A stretch of 64,000 bases of DNA from an uncultured Oceanospirillales bacterium (GTDB taxonomy: Bacteria; Pseudomonadota; Gammaproteobacteria; Xanthomonadales; SZUA-36): the NCBI GenBank assembly GCA_913055655.1, contig CAJXKA010000002.1, forward strand, positions 402,178 to 466,177, written 5' to 3'. This document shows positions 9,631 through 18,014 of this stretch, in pieces. The translations under genes and the position numbers were made by a program. Each line of letters begins with the position of its first letter. Position 1 is the first letter of the stretch. The notes below the pieces were generated by a model that was not told where the DNA came from, did no database searches, and saw only the letters and a list, made by a program, of their open reading frames with translations.

Positions 9631-11580
9631 TCAGGGTGCGCCGATGTTTTTGTCCAGGAAAGCGATCAACTCGGTGAGCAACAGTTCGCGGTTCTCCGGG
9701 TTCTCGAGATGATGGGATTCGTCTTTCATCTTCACCATTTCCACGTCCTTGTCGGCGCGTTTGAGCGCCCGATACATCACGCGGGATTGCTTGTATGCCA
9801 CGGTGTCGTCATCGGTGCCATGCAGTAACAGAACCGGCGCGCGAAAAGCTTCAGCAGAGCGTGCAGGCGAAATCTTCTCCATGAATGCTTCATCCACCTC
9901 GCCACGCGAGATGACCATGTTCCAGTAGGCCACGACCTGGTGATCGTCGCCATGGTCGCGTTCCTCGCGCTTCATCATCCTGGGAATGTCCGCTACTCCA
10001 TTGATTGACGCCACGCAACGGTAGAGTTCCGGCGTGAAAGCGCCACCGGCAAGCGCCGCGTATCCACCATAGCTGGCGCCAGCGATGCACACGCGGTCCG
10101 GGTCCACGATTCCCTTGTCGACGAGATGGCCCAGCGTGTCGGTCAGGTCATCCTGCATCTTCGCGCCCCATTCGCCGTGGCCGGCGATCCTGTGTGCCCG
10201 GCCGAAGCCACTCGAGCCCCGGAACTGCGGCTGGATGACCAGGTAACCGGCATTGGCCAGGGCCTGTGTGAGCCAGTTGTAACCCTTCGTATCGTGACTT
10301 TCCGGTCCTCCATGCGGCAGCATGACGGCGGGAAGTTGCTTCATATTGTCGATAGTCGCCTTGGGAACAGTCAGCAAAGTCGGGATTGACAGGCCATCGC
10401 GCGCAGTGACTGTCACTTCCCCCACGGGGTGCATATCTTCGCCGGAGATGTTCCGGAAGAGGCTCAATATCCGGACGGGTTCTGCACCTTTGCTGGCCAG
10501 GAAATAGGCGCCGGGCGTGGTCGGTCCGCTAACGAAAAAGACCAGGTGCTTCCAGCCCGGGTTCCAGTTGGTCAAGTGCACGGCATGCCCGGGAAACCTA
10601 CTGGCGAATGCGCTGATCCGGCCGTCGACTTCCTGATCCATCATTTTATAGCTGGGTAGAAACCCCGAGTACCTGACGCCGTGAACCACGCGATTGATAT
10701 CAGTCAGGACGCTCTCGATGTCGGCGTCTTCGCGACCCCAGTCTGTAGCGCTGAACTCGCCATCTTCGAGTGAAACGTTCCAGTATTCGACGCGTCCGGA
10801 TTGCTTCGACTCACCCAGGGCCACCAACGATCGATAATCGGCGCGAACTCCAACGAGTGACGTGCCGATCATTTTTGTATGACGTGTATGGATAGGGGTC
10901 CATTCACCGTCCTTCTGGACCAGCAAGTCGTAGCGATCCTTTTCCTCGTCGTAGTCTTCGCGCGCCAGGGGAACGCCATCCTGACCCATGAAATAGTCGA
11001 TCGTGGTCTCGGTGCCGTCCACCAGTCGTTCCGGATTCCTGGGTGAGGCGAGGTCGACCTTCATTAGGCTCTTGCTGGGATTCCGGTCGTGCAGGACATC
11101 CTTGGCGAAGGCCGGCATGAACGCATCGTTGCCATGAACGCCGACGATGAACCCCAGCCCCGCCTGGGCAGTGAAGATGTTGTCCCCCGGGGTGAGTAGT
11201 TGCTGGATGGTGTTTGCCTTCAGGTCGAGCGAATAGGCAGTGCTGATGGCTTCCCGGCCCCATGAACCTCTCAGTTCTTTCGAGGCGACCAGGACGATGC
11301 GGTCCTGGTCCAGGAAATAGAACTGGTGGGCCTTGATTTCCTCCAGGTTGAATCCGGCCACCATGGCAGAATCGGCAAGCGAGAAGACGATCAGCGTGTC
11401 CTGCCCACTCTCGCGTTTACGAAATGCGACGAGGTTTCCGTCGGGAGAAACCGTCACGTTGCTGAATAGAGGGTCGGCGGCATAGTCCTTGAGCGTCGGG
11501 CTGGCCGTCGCGCCGAATGAAAAGATTGCGAGGAAACAAAGAAGGCCGAACCAGCGGCCAGAAAGGAATGTCGTCTGCAT
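9631..11580 (-). CDS. Secreted S9-family (prolyl oligopeptidase/acylaminoacyl) serine peptidase
   Basis: A 649-residue protein with a signal peptide (residues 1-26, hydrophobic FGLLCFLAIFSFGATA), a beta-propeller-like N-terminal domain with repeated DGNLVAF-type strands (about 30-380) and a C-terminal alpha/beta hydrolase domain. The nucleophile is Ser503 in GASYGGYAAL. The likely acid is Asp591 (HGTDDDTV) and the base His623 (DESHHLE). Such enzymes cleave small peptides in the periplasm or outside the cell. The gene is visibly less GC-rich than its neighbours and uses more A/T-ending codons. It is flanked by a duplicated pmbA end and heptamer arrays, so it is probably horizontally acquired. 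Its exact specificity (DPP-, POP- or AAP-like) cannot be read from the sequence. Confidence 0.9.
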   Translation of the reverse strand: MQTTFLSGRWFGLLCFLAIFSFGATASPTLKDYAADPLFSNVTVSPDGNLVAFRKRESGQDTLIVFSLADSAMVAGFNLEEIKAHQFYFLDQDRIVLVASKELRGSWGREAISTAYSLDLKANTIQQLLTPGDNIFTAQAGLGFIVGVHGNDAFMPAFAKDVLHDRNPSKSLMKVDLASPRNPERLVDGTETTIDYFMGQDGVPLAREDYDEEKDRYDLLVQKDGEWTPIHTRHTKMIGTSLVGVRADYRSLVALGESKQSGRVEYWNVSLEDGEFSATDWGREDADIESVLTDINRVVHGVRYSGFLPSYKMMDQEVDGRISAFASRFPGHAVHLTNWNPGWKHLVFFVSGPTTPGAYFLASKGAEPVRILSLFRNISGEDMHPVGEVTVTARDGLSIPTLLTVPKATIDNMKQLPAVMLPHGGPESHDTKGYNWLTQALANAGYLVIQPQFRGSSGFGRAHRIAGHGEWGAKMQDDLTDTLGHLVDKGIVDPDRVCIAGASYGGYAALAGGAFTPELYRCVASINGVADIPRMMKREERDHGDDHQVVAYWNMVISRGEVDEAFMEKISPARSAEAFRAPVLLLHGTDDDTVAYKQSRVMYRALKRADKDVEMVKMKDESHHLENPENRELLLTELIAFLDKNIGAP

Positions 11581-11637
11581 GGCGGGCAGTGTTCTGTTTT
11601 GTTCTTGATTTCAGCTTAGCAACTGGCGGGAACCTGG

Positions 11638-11697
11638 GGCAATGCGCATATCGGTTCGCTTGTCATCTATGGGATGACGTTAAACGGTGAGCAGTAA
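11638..11697 (+). pseudogene. Relic of a pmbA 3' end
   Basis: The frame encodes GNAHIGSLVIYGMTLNGEQ then TAA, against GNAHIGSVVIDGMTLAGE and stop in the intact pmbA. Over 40 bases (9443-9482 against 11641-11680) 35 are identical. The five differences change only two residues (V to L, D to Y). There is no start and no upstream homology, so it is a detached gene end. The relic's codons are more GC-ending than the current pmbA terminus, which suggests it may be the original end displaced by the insertion. Confidence 0.8.
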
Positions 11698-11787
11698 GCA
11701 GTCAGCAGTAAGCAGTAAACAACGCCGCTTTAGTTGTTTTTACTCCTCACTGCTTACTGCTTACCGCTTACCGCTTACTGCTCACCC
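11687..11787. repeat. Inverted pair of heptamer arrays with inner hairpin
   Basis: Left arm (11687-11721): GTGAGCA, GTAAGCA, GTCAGCA, GTAAGCA, GTAAACA. Right arm (11751-11785): TGCTTAC, TGCTTAC, CGCTTAC, CGCTTAC, TGCTCAC, which are GTRAGCR units on the minus strand. Between them AAACAAC and GTTGTTT form a 7-bp inner stem. The left arm supplies the stop of the pmbA relic, and the right arm supplies the osmC-like TGA (11784-11782). The whole can fold into one long hairpin on either RNA strand. Confidence 0.85.
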
Positions 11788-12222
11788 AACGACGATGTCG
11801 CAATTCACCGAGTTCGCAATGAAGCACTCGTGATGCGAGCGCTCGTGCAGCGCGGCGAGGGCAGCCTCGTCGGGCGGGTCGCCGGCGAAGGTGATGCGCG
11901 GTGACAGGCGTACCTCGGTGATGGCCAGTTTGCCGTTTTCGTTTTTCGCCAACTGGCCCACGGCCTCGTCTTCGTAGGCGTCCACGACGATGCGTTTCTT
12001 CGCGCACAGGGCGAGGAAGGTCAGCATGTGACAGGAGGAGACGGCGGCGACGAAGGCTTCTTCGGGATCGACGGACTGGCCGTCGCCGCGAAAGGCGGGG
12101 GCGGCGCTGGCCTTCACGGCGATGCCGCTGCCGAAGCGCCATTCGTGTTCGCGGTTGTAGTCGTCGTAGGCGAAGCTGTCGGTGGTTCTTTTCCAGTCGA
12201 TGGTGGCGCGGTGCTCGGACAT
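11782..12222 (-). CDS. OsmC/Ohr-family peroxidase-like protein
   Basis: A 146-residue OsmC-like protein. The family reduces organic hydroperoxides with two reactive cysteines. Here they are probably the Cys in VSSCHMLTFLALCAKK (near residue 63) and that in HHECFIANSV (near residue 134). The acidic residue and Arg positions of classical Ohr are not obvious, so it is more like the general OsmC clan than Ohr proper. It is the second gene of a minus-strand pair: the SDR gene stop is 3 bp downstream of this start, so this gene lies behind the SDR in the transcript. Its stop codon lies in a heptamer array. Confidence 0.85.
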   Translation of the reverse strand: MSEHRATIDWKRTTDSFAYDDYNREHEWRFGSGIAVKASAAPAFRGDGQSVDPEEAFVAAVSSCHMLTFLALCAKKRIVVDAYEDEAVGQLAKNENGKLAITEVRLSPRITFAGDPPDEAALAALHERSHHECFIANSVNCDIVVG

Positions 12223-12225
12223 GGG

Positions 12226-13074
12226 TCAGTCCTCGTTCAGGTTGCGGAATCGGTGCGAAGAGCGCTGGTTCATCTGCCGGCCCAGCCACGGCCAGGCGCC
12301 GTTGATCCAGACCAGGGCCCGGTAGACGCGGCCCGGGATGGCGACAGTGCGGTGTTTCGGGCCCAGGACAGCGTCCAGGCCATATTCGGCCACGTCGTCG
12401 GCCTGCAGCCACATGTACCCCGGCATTTTCGACACGCGGTCGCGGGTGCCGGTGATGTCGTGGAACTCGGAATAGGTGAAGCCGGGGCAGAGCGCCGAGA
12501 CCCGGACGCCATGCTTTTTGCCCTCCAGCGCCAGCGATTCTGACAGCTTGACCAGGAACGCCTTGGACGCGGCGTACAGCGTATGACCCTCGGTGCCCGG
12601 CATGTGGCCGGCGACGGACGCAACGTTGATGACCTGGCCGTGGCCGCGCTCGATCATGCCCGGCATCAGGCGGTGGCACAGCTCGCATACCGCGGTGACC
12701 ATCACCTGCAGGAAGGCCGCGTGCGTCTTCCAGTCGACCTCGACCAGCCTGCCGGGCACGCCGTAGCCGGCGTTGTTCACCAGGCACTCGATGTCGATGT
12801 CGGCTTTCGTGAGTGCATCGTCGATCGCGGCGGGCGCGCCGGGGTCGGCCAGGTCTGCCGGCAGGACGAGGCAACGGACGCCATGATGTGCCTGCAGTTC
12901 GTCCGCGAGGGCCCGCAGGCGATCTTCGCGGCGGGCGACCAGCACCAGGTTGAAGCCGCGGGCCGCCAGTGCGCGGCAGAAGGCTGTGCCGATACCGGCG
13001 GAAGCGCCGGTGACCAGTGCCCAGCGTTCCGCCTTCGGGGCCGGGTTCGGGGTGGGTTCATCTGTCGTGTTCAT
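12226..13074 (-). CDS. Short-chain dehydrogenase/reductase
   Basis: A 282-residue classical SDR. The NAD(P)-binding TGASAGIG is at residues 20-27, the structural NNAG follows, and the catalytic Ser and YxxxK are in VASVAGH and YAASK. LVLVARRED after beta-2, with Arg residues, suggests NADP(H) preference. The substrate is unknown; similar proteins are annotated as acyl or steroid dehydrogenases (DltE-like). It is the first gene of a two-gene minus-strand unit with the OsmC-like gene and diverges from tpiA across 137 bp. Confidence 0.88.
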   Translation of the reverse strand: MNTTDEPTPNPAPKAERWALVTGASAGIGTAFCRALAARGFNLVLVARREDRLRALADELQAHHGVRCLVLPADLADPGAPAAIDDALTKADIDIECLVNNAGYGVPGRLVEVDWKTHAAFLQVMVTAVCELCHRLMPGMIERGHGQVINVASVAGHMPGTEGHTLYAASKAFLVKLSESLALEGKKHGVRVSALCPGFTYSEFHDITGTRDRVSKMPGYMWLQADDVAEYGLDAVLGPKHRTVAIPGRVYRALVWINGAWPWLGRQMNQRSSHRFRNLNED

Positions 13075-13140
13075 GACCCGGCATTCTGTGGCGGCGCCGC
13101 GTGGCTGGCAAGTGGGCGGCCTCGCGCGTTGGCGCTTCGC

Positions 13141-13170
13141 TTGCGGGTCGCGGGGGTGGCTGGGTATCCT
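13141..13170 (+). promoter_or_regulatory. Possible sigma-70 promoter of tpiA-secG
   Basis: TTGCGG (13141-13146) and TATCCT (13165-13170) are separated by 18 bp and lie about 40 bp before the tpiA ATG, in the divergent gap with the SDR gene. Each hexamer matches the consensus only partly. Confidence 0.35.
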
Positions 13171-13211
13171 TGCGCCTCGCCGCGCGGCGGCCAGACACGA
13201 GGGAGAACGGT

Positions 13212-13964
13212 ATGCGCAGGATCATGGTGGCGGGCAACTGGAAGATGCATGGTTCGACTGACATGGTGGAGACCCTGCTGGGCGGCGTGATGGCCGGGCT
13301 GGGTGATGACATGCCGGTCGACGTGGCGGTTTTTCCGCCAGCACCCTACCTGTCACAGGTCCAGGCGCTGGCGGCCGGCAGCCGGGTCGAGTGGGGCGGG
13401 CAGACGCTGAATCCCAATGAGCAGGGCGCGTTCACCGGCGAGGTGTCTGGTGCGATGCTGGCCGATTTCGGCTGCCGCTACGTGCTGGTCGGTCATTCCG
13501 AGCGGCGCACGCTGTTCGGTGAAACCGACACCGATGTCGCGGCGCGGTTCGAAGCCGCGGGCAGGGCCGGGCTCACGCCGGTGTTGTGTGTCGGTGAAAC
13601 GCAGGCGCAGCGCGAAGCGGGCGAGACCGAGGCGGTGGTGGCGGCGCAGATTGACGCCGTGCTGGAACGTTGCGGCATCGCCGCGATGGCTGACGCGCTG
13701 GTGGCCTACGAGCCGGTCTGGGCGATCGGCACCGGGCTGACCGCGAGCCCGGAGCAGGCGCAGGCGGTTCACGCGTTCATTCGTGACAAATTGTCAGCGT
13801 TGGATGCTACAATAGGCGGTCAAATTCGGATTCTTTACGGCGGCAGTGTGAAATCGTCCAATGCCGCCGATTTGTTTGCACGGGATGACATCGACGGCGC
13901 CCTCGTGGGGGGTGCTTCGCTGACGGCGGAAGACTTCCTCGGTATTTGCCGCGGTGCGTCCTGA
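13212..13964 (+). CDS. tpiA: Triosephosphate isomerase
   Basis: A 250-residue TIM-barrel enzyme interconverting dihydroxyacetone phosphate and glyceraldehyde 3-phosphate. Catalytic residues are visible: Asn9 and Lys11 in AGNWKMHG, His95 in VGHSERR, Glu167 in AYEPVWAIGTG, and the phosphate-binding YGGSVKSSNA. The open frame reaches back to 13101, but the ATG at 13212 has GGGAG six bases upstream and gives the usual family length. secG follows after 18 bp, as in most gammaproteobacteria. Confidence 0.97.
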   Translation: MRRIMVAGNWKMHGSTDMVETLLGGVMAGLGDDMPVDVAVFPPAPYLSQVQALAAGSRVEWGGQTLNPNEQGAFTGEVSGAMLADFGCRYVLVGHSERRTLFGETDTDVAARFEAAGRAGLTPVLCVGETQAQREAGETEAVVAAQIDAVLERCGIAAMADALVAYEPVWAIGTGLTASPEQAQAVHAFIRDKLSALDATIGGQIRILYGGSVKSSNAADLFARDDIDGALVGGASLTAEDFLGICRGAS

Positions 13965-13982
13965 TAGACAGGGTTTTTAGGC

Positions 13983-14450
13983 ATGCAGGTACTCAATATT
14001 TTTCACGTGCTGGTGGCCATCGCCATGGTCGCCTTTATCCTGGTCCAGCGTGGCCCGGGTGCAACAGCGGGCGCGGCGTTTGGTAGCGGCGCTTCCGGCA
14101 CGGTGTTCGGTTCACGCGGCGCAGGTTCATTCCTGTCGCGTTCCACCTGGGTGCTGGCCACCCTGTTCTGCCTGATCAGCCTGGTCATGGCCGTACTGGT
14201 GTCACGCGACCTGTCCACGCCGGAAACGGACCTGGGCGTCGTCGGCCGGCAGGCACCGGCCGCGGAAACGTCCGCTGAATCGGCTGAACCGGCCCCGGTG
14301 ATGGAAGACACCACGACCGATCTGCCGGCCCCGGGTGTCGAGGCGTTTACCCCCGAAGCGGAAGACCTGCCGGCACTTGAGCCGGAAGCGGTCACCGGGT
14401 CCGAGACCGAAGAATCGGCGGCGGACACGGACGAGGGTTCTGACGGCTAA
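13983..14450 (+). CDS. secG: Preprotein translocase subunit SecG
   Basis: A 155-residue SecG, an accessory subunit of the SecYEG channel. Two membrane helices (residues 3-21 and 55-75) flank the conserved RGPGATAGAAFGSGASGTVFGSRGAGSFLSR region (read as two segments around residues 23-53). The C-terminal 80 residues are an acidic, Pro/Ala/Glu-rich tail longer than in E. coli SecG (110 residues) and of no known function. tRNA-Leu follows 21 bp downstream with no terminator between them. Confidence 0.95.
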   Translation: MQVLNIFHVLVAIAMVAFILVQRGPGATAGAAFGSGASGTVFGSRGAGSFLSRSTWVLATLFCLISLVMAVLVSRDLSTPETDLGVVGRQAPAAETSAESAEPAPVMEDTTTDLPAPGVEAFTPEAEDLPALEPEAVTGSETEESAADTDEGSDG

Positions 14451-14471
14451 AGGTAGCTGTCTGTTACGATT

Positions 14472-14556
14472 GCCCAAGTGGTGGAATTGGTAGACACGCT
14501 ATCTTGAGGGGGTAGTGGCGAAAGCCGTGCCGGTTCGAGTCCGGCCTTGGGCACCA
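14472..14556 (+). tRNA. tRNA-Leu (GAG)
   Basis: An 85-nt class II tRNA with CCA encoded. The acceptor stem GCCCAAG pairs with CTTGGGC. The anticodon stem CTATC/GGTAG encloses TTGAGGG, giving anticodon GAG. The long variable arm is GGC-GAAA-GCC, and the T arm is GCCGG-TTCGAGT-CCGGC. It reads CUC and CUU codons. secG followed by tRNA-Leu(GAG) matches the E. coli secG-leuU pair. Confidence 0.97.
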
Positions 14557-14602
14557 TATCTTTGAACCCGGCGGAGCGGAGCGCCGGAAAACGGAACGGG
14601 AC

Positions 14603-14959
14603 ATGCTGGCAGAGTACTTTCCAATCCTGCTGTTTATCGGCATTTCGACGGCACTGGGCATCATCCTGGTGACCATCGGCGGAATCCTCGGCCCACGGCG
14701 GCCGGACGCCGAGAAGAACTCACCGTACGAGTGCGGTTTCGAGGCCTTCGAGGACGCGCGCAGCAAGTTCGACGTGCGCTTCTACCTGGTTGCCATCCTG
14801 TTCATCATCTTCGACCTTGAGATCGCGTTTTTCGTCCCCTGGGCGCTGGCGCTGGACACGATCGGCTGGAACGGCTTCATCGCGATGATGATCTTCGTGC
14901 TGCTGCTCATCGTGGGCTTTTTCGTTGAATGGAAACGGGGGGCGCTGGAATGGGAGTGA
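14603..14959 (+). CDS. nuoA: NADH-quinone oxidoreductase subunit A
   Basis: A 118-residue membrane subunit of complex I with three helices (about 5-27, 62-82, 88-110). The conserved loop [20 protein letters not shown] (residues 34-53) lies at the quinone-site entrance. It is the first gene of nuoA-N. The gap from tRNA-Leu is 46 bp and holds a 6-bp CCGGCG/CGCCGG hairpin but no T-run, so the operon may be fed by read-through from secG-tRNA. nuoB overlaps the 3' end by 10 bp. Confidence 0.96.
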   Translation: MLAEYFPILLFIGISTALGIILVTIGGILGPRRPDAEKNSPYECGFEAFEDARSKFDVRFYLVAILFIIFDLEIAFFVPWALALDTIGWNGFIAMMIFVLLLIVGFFVEWKRGALEWE

Positions 14960-15489
14960 CAGACCCGGGCGTGGTCGAGCTGAATGCCGTGGATGACATC
15001 CTGCGGCCGAACGCCGACACCAACCCCATTCTCAGCCGCGGCGCGGTGACCACCACGCTGGATTCGCTCATTAACTGGGCGCGCACCGGTTCCATGTGGC
15101 CGGTCACTTTCGGCCTGGCCTGTTGCGCCGTGGAAATGATGCAGGCGGGCGCGGCACGCTACGACCTGGACCGTTTCGGCGTGATTTTCCGGCCCAGCCC
15201 GCGCCAGTCCGACGTCATGATCGTGGCCGGCACGCTGTGCAACAAGATGGCCCCGGCGCTGCGCAAGGTCTACGACCAGATGCCCGACCCGAAGTGGGTC
15301 ATTTCCATGGGCTCCTGCGCCAACGGTGGCGGCTACTACCATTACTCTTACGCGGTGACCCGCGGCTGTGACCGGATCGTCCCTGTCGACGTTTACGTGC
15401 CCGGCTGCCCGCCCACCGCCGAGGCGCTGATCTACGGCATTCTGCAGCTGCAGAAGAAAATCCGTCGCACCAACACCATCGCCCGCTGA
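14950..15489 (+). CDS. nuoB: NADH-quinone oxidoreductase subunit B
   Basis: A 179-residue subunit carrying the terminal [4Fe-4S] cluster N2 that hands electrons to quinone. Ligands are Cys58 and Cys59 ([10 protein letters not shown]), Cys123 (GSCANGGG) and Cys153 ([10 protein letters not shown]). The frame is open from an ATG at 14929, but the ATG at 14950 overlaps the nuoA stop, has a G-rich stretch (14935-14941) in Shine-Dalgarno position, and gives the family N-terminus MGV. It sits at the junction of the peripheral and membrane arms. Confidence 0.96.
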   Translation: MGVTDPGVVELNAVDDILRPNADTNPILSRGAVTTTLDSLINWARTGSMWPVTFGLACCAVEMMQAGAARYDLDRFGVIFRPSPRQSDVMIVAGTLCNKMAPALRKVYDQMPDPKWVISMGSCANGGGYYHYSYAVTRGCDRIVPVDVYVPGCPPTAEALIYGILQLQKKIRRTNTIAR

Positions 15490-15495
15490 CCGGCC

Positions 15496-16242
15496 ATGAA
15501 TGCACCTGATTTCCAAACACGGCTGGCCGATGCGCTCGGCGATTCCGCCACGATCAGTACCGACGCGCACGGTCTTGTGACCGTCGAAGTGCCCGCGAAG
15601 CACTGGCTGGATGCGGCCCGCACCCTGCGGGACGACGAAAACCTGGCATTTGAGCAGCTCATCGACCTGTGCGGCGTCGATTACCTGGGCTACGGCCAGG
15701 ACGAGTGGGAAACCGGCGACGCCACCAGCGAAGGCTTCAGTCGCGGCGTCGAGGGCATGGGCCCGGGCCGCTTCCGCTGGCGTGAACTGCCCGAGGCGGA
15801 GGAAGTGGAGAACCGCTTCGCCGTCGTCGTGCACCTGCTGTCGCTCACCCACAACCGCCGCCTGCGCCTGCGCACCTTCGCGCCGGACGAGGGCTTCCCG
15901 ATCGTGCCGTCGCTGGTCGAGACCTGGAGCTCCGCCAACTGGTACGAGCGCGAGGCCTTTGACCTGTACGGCATCGTCTTCGAGGGCCACCCGGACCTGC
16001 GTCGCCTGCTGACCGATTACGGCTTCACCGGCCACCCCTTCCGCAAGGATTTCCCGCTGATCGGCAACGTCACCGTGCGTTACGACGAAGAACGCGGGCG
16101 CGTGGTGTACGAGCCGGTGGAAATCGAACCGCGCGTGCTGGTGCCGCGCGTGATCCGCGAGGATTCCCGTTACAAGGCCGACGACATCGACCAGGCCGCC
16201 GATGACGCCGCCGACGAGATCGCCGCGGAGGCGAGTGACTGA
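15496..16242 (+). CDS. nuoC: NADH-quinone oxidoreductase subunit C
   Basis: A 248-residue homologue of the 30-kDa subunit, separate from NuoD, unlike the NuoCD fusion of E. coli. Family motifs include [15 protein letters not shown] and [20 protein letters not shown] (residues 155-174), followed by [20 protein letters not shown]. An extra acidic C-terminal tail ([20 protein letters not shown]) follows. The gene starts 6 bp after nuoB, and nuoD begins 1 bp beyond its stop. Confidence 0.95.
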   Translation: MNAPDFQTRLADALGDSATISTDAHGLVTVEVPAKHWLDAARTLRDDENLAFEQLIDLCGVDYLGYGQDEWETGDATSEGFSRGVEGMGPGRFRWRELPEAEEVENRFAVVVHLLSLTHNRRLRLRTFAPDEGFPIVPSLVETWSSANWYEREAFDLYGIVFEGHPDLRRLLTDYGFTGHPFRKDFPLIGNVTVRYDEERGRVVYEPVEIEPRVLVPRVIREDSRYKADDIDQAADDAADEIAAEASD

Positions 16243-16243
16243 T

Positions 16244-17497
16244 ATGCCGGAAATTCGCAGTTACACGATGAACTTCGGCCCGCAGCATCCCGCTGCGCAC
16301 GGCGTGCTGCGCCTGGTCCTGGAAATGGACGGCGAGACCGTGGTCCGCGCCGACCCGCACGTCGGCCTGCTGCACCGCGCCACCGAGAAACTGGCCGAGA
16401 CCAAGCCGTTCAACCAGTCCATCGGCTACATGGACCGGCTCGACTACGTCTCGATGATGTGCAACGAGCATGCCTACGTGCGCGCCATTGAGCAGTTGCT
16501 GGGCATCGAGCCGCCGGTGCGCGCGCAGTATATCCGCACCATGTTCGACGAGATTACGCGCCTGGGTAACCACCTGATGTGGATCGGCGCCAACGGCCTC
16601 GACCTCGGCGCCATGACGGTGTTCCTGTACGCCTTCCGCGAACGCGAGGCGACCATGGACATGTACGAGGCGGTGTCCGGTGCGCGCATGCACGCCACCT
16701 ACTACCGCCCGGGCGGCGTCTACCGCGACCTGCCGGACCGCATGCCACAGCAGAAAGAGTCGCCGTGGACCAAGGGCAAGGACCTGATACGCGTCAACGA
16801 GTGGCGCGAGGGCAGCCTGCTGGATTTCGTCGAGGCGTTCACGAAGGACTTCTTCACCAAGGTCGACGAATACGAGACCCTGCTGACCGACAACCGCATC
16901 TGGAAGCAGCGCACCGTGAACATCGGCGTGGTGTCGCCCGAGCGCGCACTGCAGCTGGGCTTCACCGGCGCCATGCTGCGCGGTTCCGGCATCGAGTGGG
17001 ACCTGCGCAGGAAGCAGCCCTACGCCATGTACCCGGAAATGGATTTCGACATCCCGGTGGGCGTGAACGGCGACTGCTACGACCGCTACCTGGTGCGCGT
17101 CGAGGAAATGCGCCAGTCGGCGAAGATCATCCTGCAGTGCGTGGACTGGCTGCGCGCCAACCCGGGCCACGTGATGCTGAAGAACTTCAAGGTCATCCCG
17201 CCCACGCGCGAAGAAATGAAAGATGACATGGAAGCGCTGATTCACCACTTCAAACTCTTCACCGAGGGTTATTGCGTGCCGAAAGGCGAGACCTACGCCG
17301 CTGTCGAGGCGCCCAAGGGCGAGTTCGGCTGTTACCTGGTCTCCGACGGCGCCAACAAGCCGTTCCGTGCGCACTTCCGTGCGCCCGGTTTTGCGCACCT
17401 CTCGGCCATGGACGAGATGGCGAAGGGGCACATGCTGTCCGACGTGGTGGCGCTGATCGGCACGCAGGACATCGTATTTGGCGAGGTGGACCGCTGA
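16244..17497 (+). CDS. nuoD: NADH-quinone oxidoreductase subunit D
   Basis: A 417-residue homologue of the 49-kDa subunit, which forms the quinone pocket with NuoB and is related to the large subunit of [NiFe] hydrogenases. The N-terminal [15 protein letters not shown] carries the His loop that contacts quinone. The C-terminus ends [12 protein letters not shown], as in the family. The frame extends upstream to 16202, but the ATG at 16244, after the nuoC stop and with GGAGG upstream, gives the standard length. The TGA overlaps the nuoE ATG by one base. Confidence 0.96.
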   Translation: MPEIRSYTMNFGPQHPAAHGVLRLVLEMDGETVVRADPHVGLLHRATEKLAETKPFNQSIGYMDRLDYVSMMCNEHAYVRAIEQLLGIEPPVRAQYIRTMFDEITRLGNHLMWIGANGLDLGAMTVFLYAFREREATMDMYEAVSGARMHATYYRPGGVYRDLPDRMPQQKESPWTKGKDLIRVNEWREGSLLDFVEAFTKDFFTKVDEYETLLTDNRIWKQRTVNIGVVSPERALQLGFTGAMLRGSGIEWDLRRKQPYAMYPEMDFDIPVGVNGDCYDRYLVRVEEMRQSAKIILQCVDWLRANPGHVMLKNFKVIPPTREEMKDDMEALIHHFKLFTEGYCVPKGETYAAVEAPKGEFGCYLVSDGANKPFRAHFRAPGFAHLSAMDEMAKGHMLSDVVALIGTQDIVFGEVDR

Positions 17498-18012
17498 TGG
17501 CGCACAAGGCTGAATTCGTGCAGGGCAAGGCGGCCCTGCTGACCGCGGACACCCAGGCGAAGATCGACGGCTGGGTGAAACGCTTCCCGGAAGACCGCAA
17601 GCGTTCCGCCGTGATCCAGTCGCTGATGGCGGCCCAGGAACAGAACGGCGGCTGGCTGACCCGTGAGCTGATCGAGGCGGTCGCCGATTACCTCGACCTG
17701 CCGCCGGTGTGGTGCGCGGAAGTCGCCAGCTTCTACTCGATGTTCGACCAGGAGCCGGTTGGCCGTCACAAGGTGAATATCTGCACCAACATCTCCTGCT
17801 GGCTGAATGGCGCCGAAAGCATTGTCGCCCACGTTGAGAACAAGCTGGGCGTGAAGCTGGGTGAGACGACCGCGGACGACCGCATCACGCTGATTCGCGA
17901 AGAAGAATGCCTGGCGGCCTGCTGCGGCGCGCCGATGATGGTCGTCGACGGCCACTACCACGAAAACCTCGACCCCGCGAAGGTCGACGAAATCCTGGAT
18001 GGGCTGGACTGA
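17497..18012 (+). CDS. nuoE: NADH-quinone oxidoreductase subunit E
   Basis: A 171-residue, 24-kDa-type subunit with a thioredoxin-like [2Fe-2S] domain (cluster N1a). Ligands are Cys96 and Cys101 (ICTNISC) and Cys138 and Cys142 (ECLAACCG). The helical N-terminal half ([18 protein letters not shown]) is typical. The open frame begins at 17272 inside nuoD, but the ATG at 17497 overlaps the nuoD stop as TGATG and gives the family length, so it is taken as the start. It forms the NADH-dehydrogenase module with NuoF and NuoG. Confidence 0.96.
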   Translation: MAHKAEFVQGKAALLTADTQAKIDGWVKRFPEDRKRSAVIQSLMAAQEQNGGWLTRELIEAVADYLDLPPVWCAEVASFYSMFDQEPVGRHKVNICTNISCWLNGAESIVAHVENKLGVKLGETTADDRITLIREEECLAACCGAPMMVVDGHYHENLDPAKVDEILDGLD

Positions 18013-18014
18013 CC

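Noticed and set aside
9497..11640. Prophage or integrative element with its own integrase
   Set aside because: Only one gene, the S9 peptidase, is present; no integrase, relaxase or phage gene is seen. Only the att-like duplication is retained as evidence of insertion.
11687..11787. CRISPR array
   Set aside because: Units are 7 bp, contiguous and degenerate with no spacers; no cas genes nearby.
14569..14589. Terminator between tRNA-Leu and nuoA
   Set aside because: CCGGCG/CGCCGG is a good 6-bp hairpin but is followed by AAAACGG, not T residues; probably a processing or leader structure.
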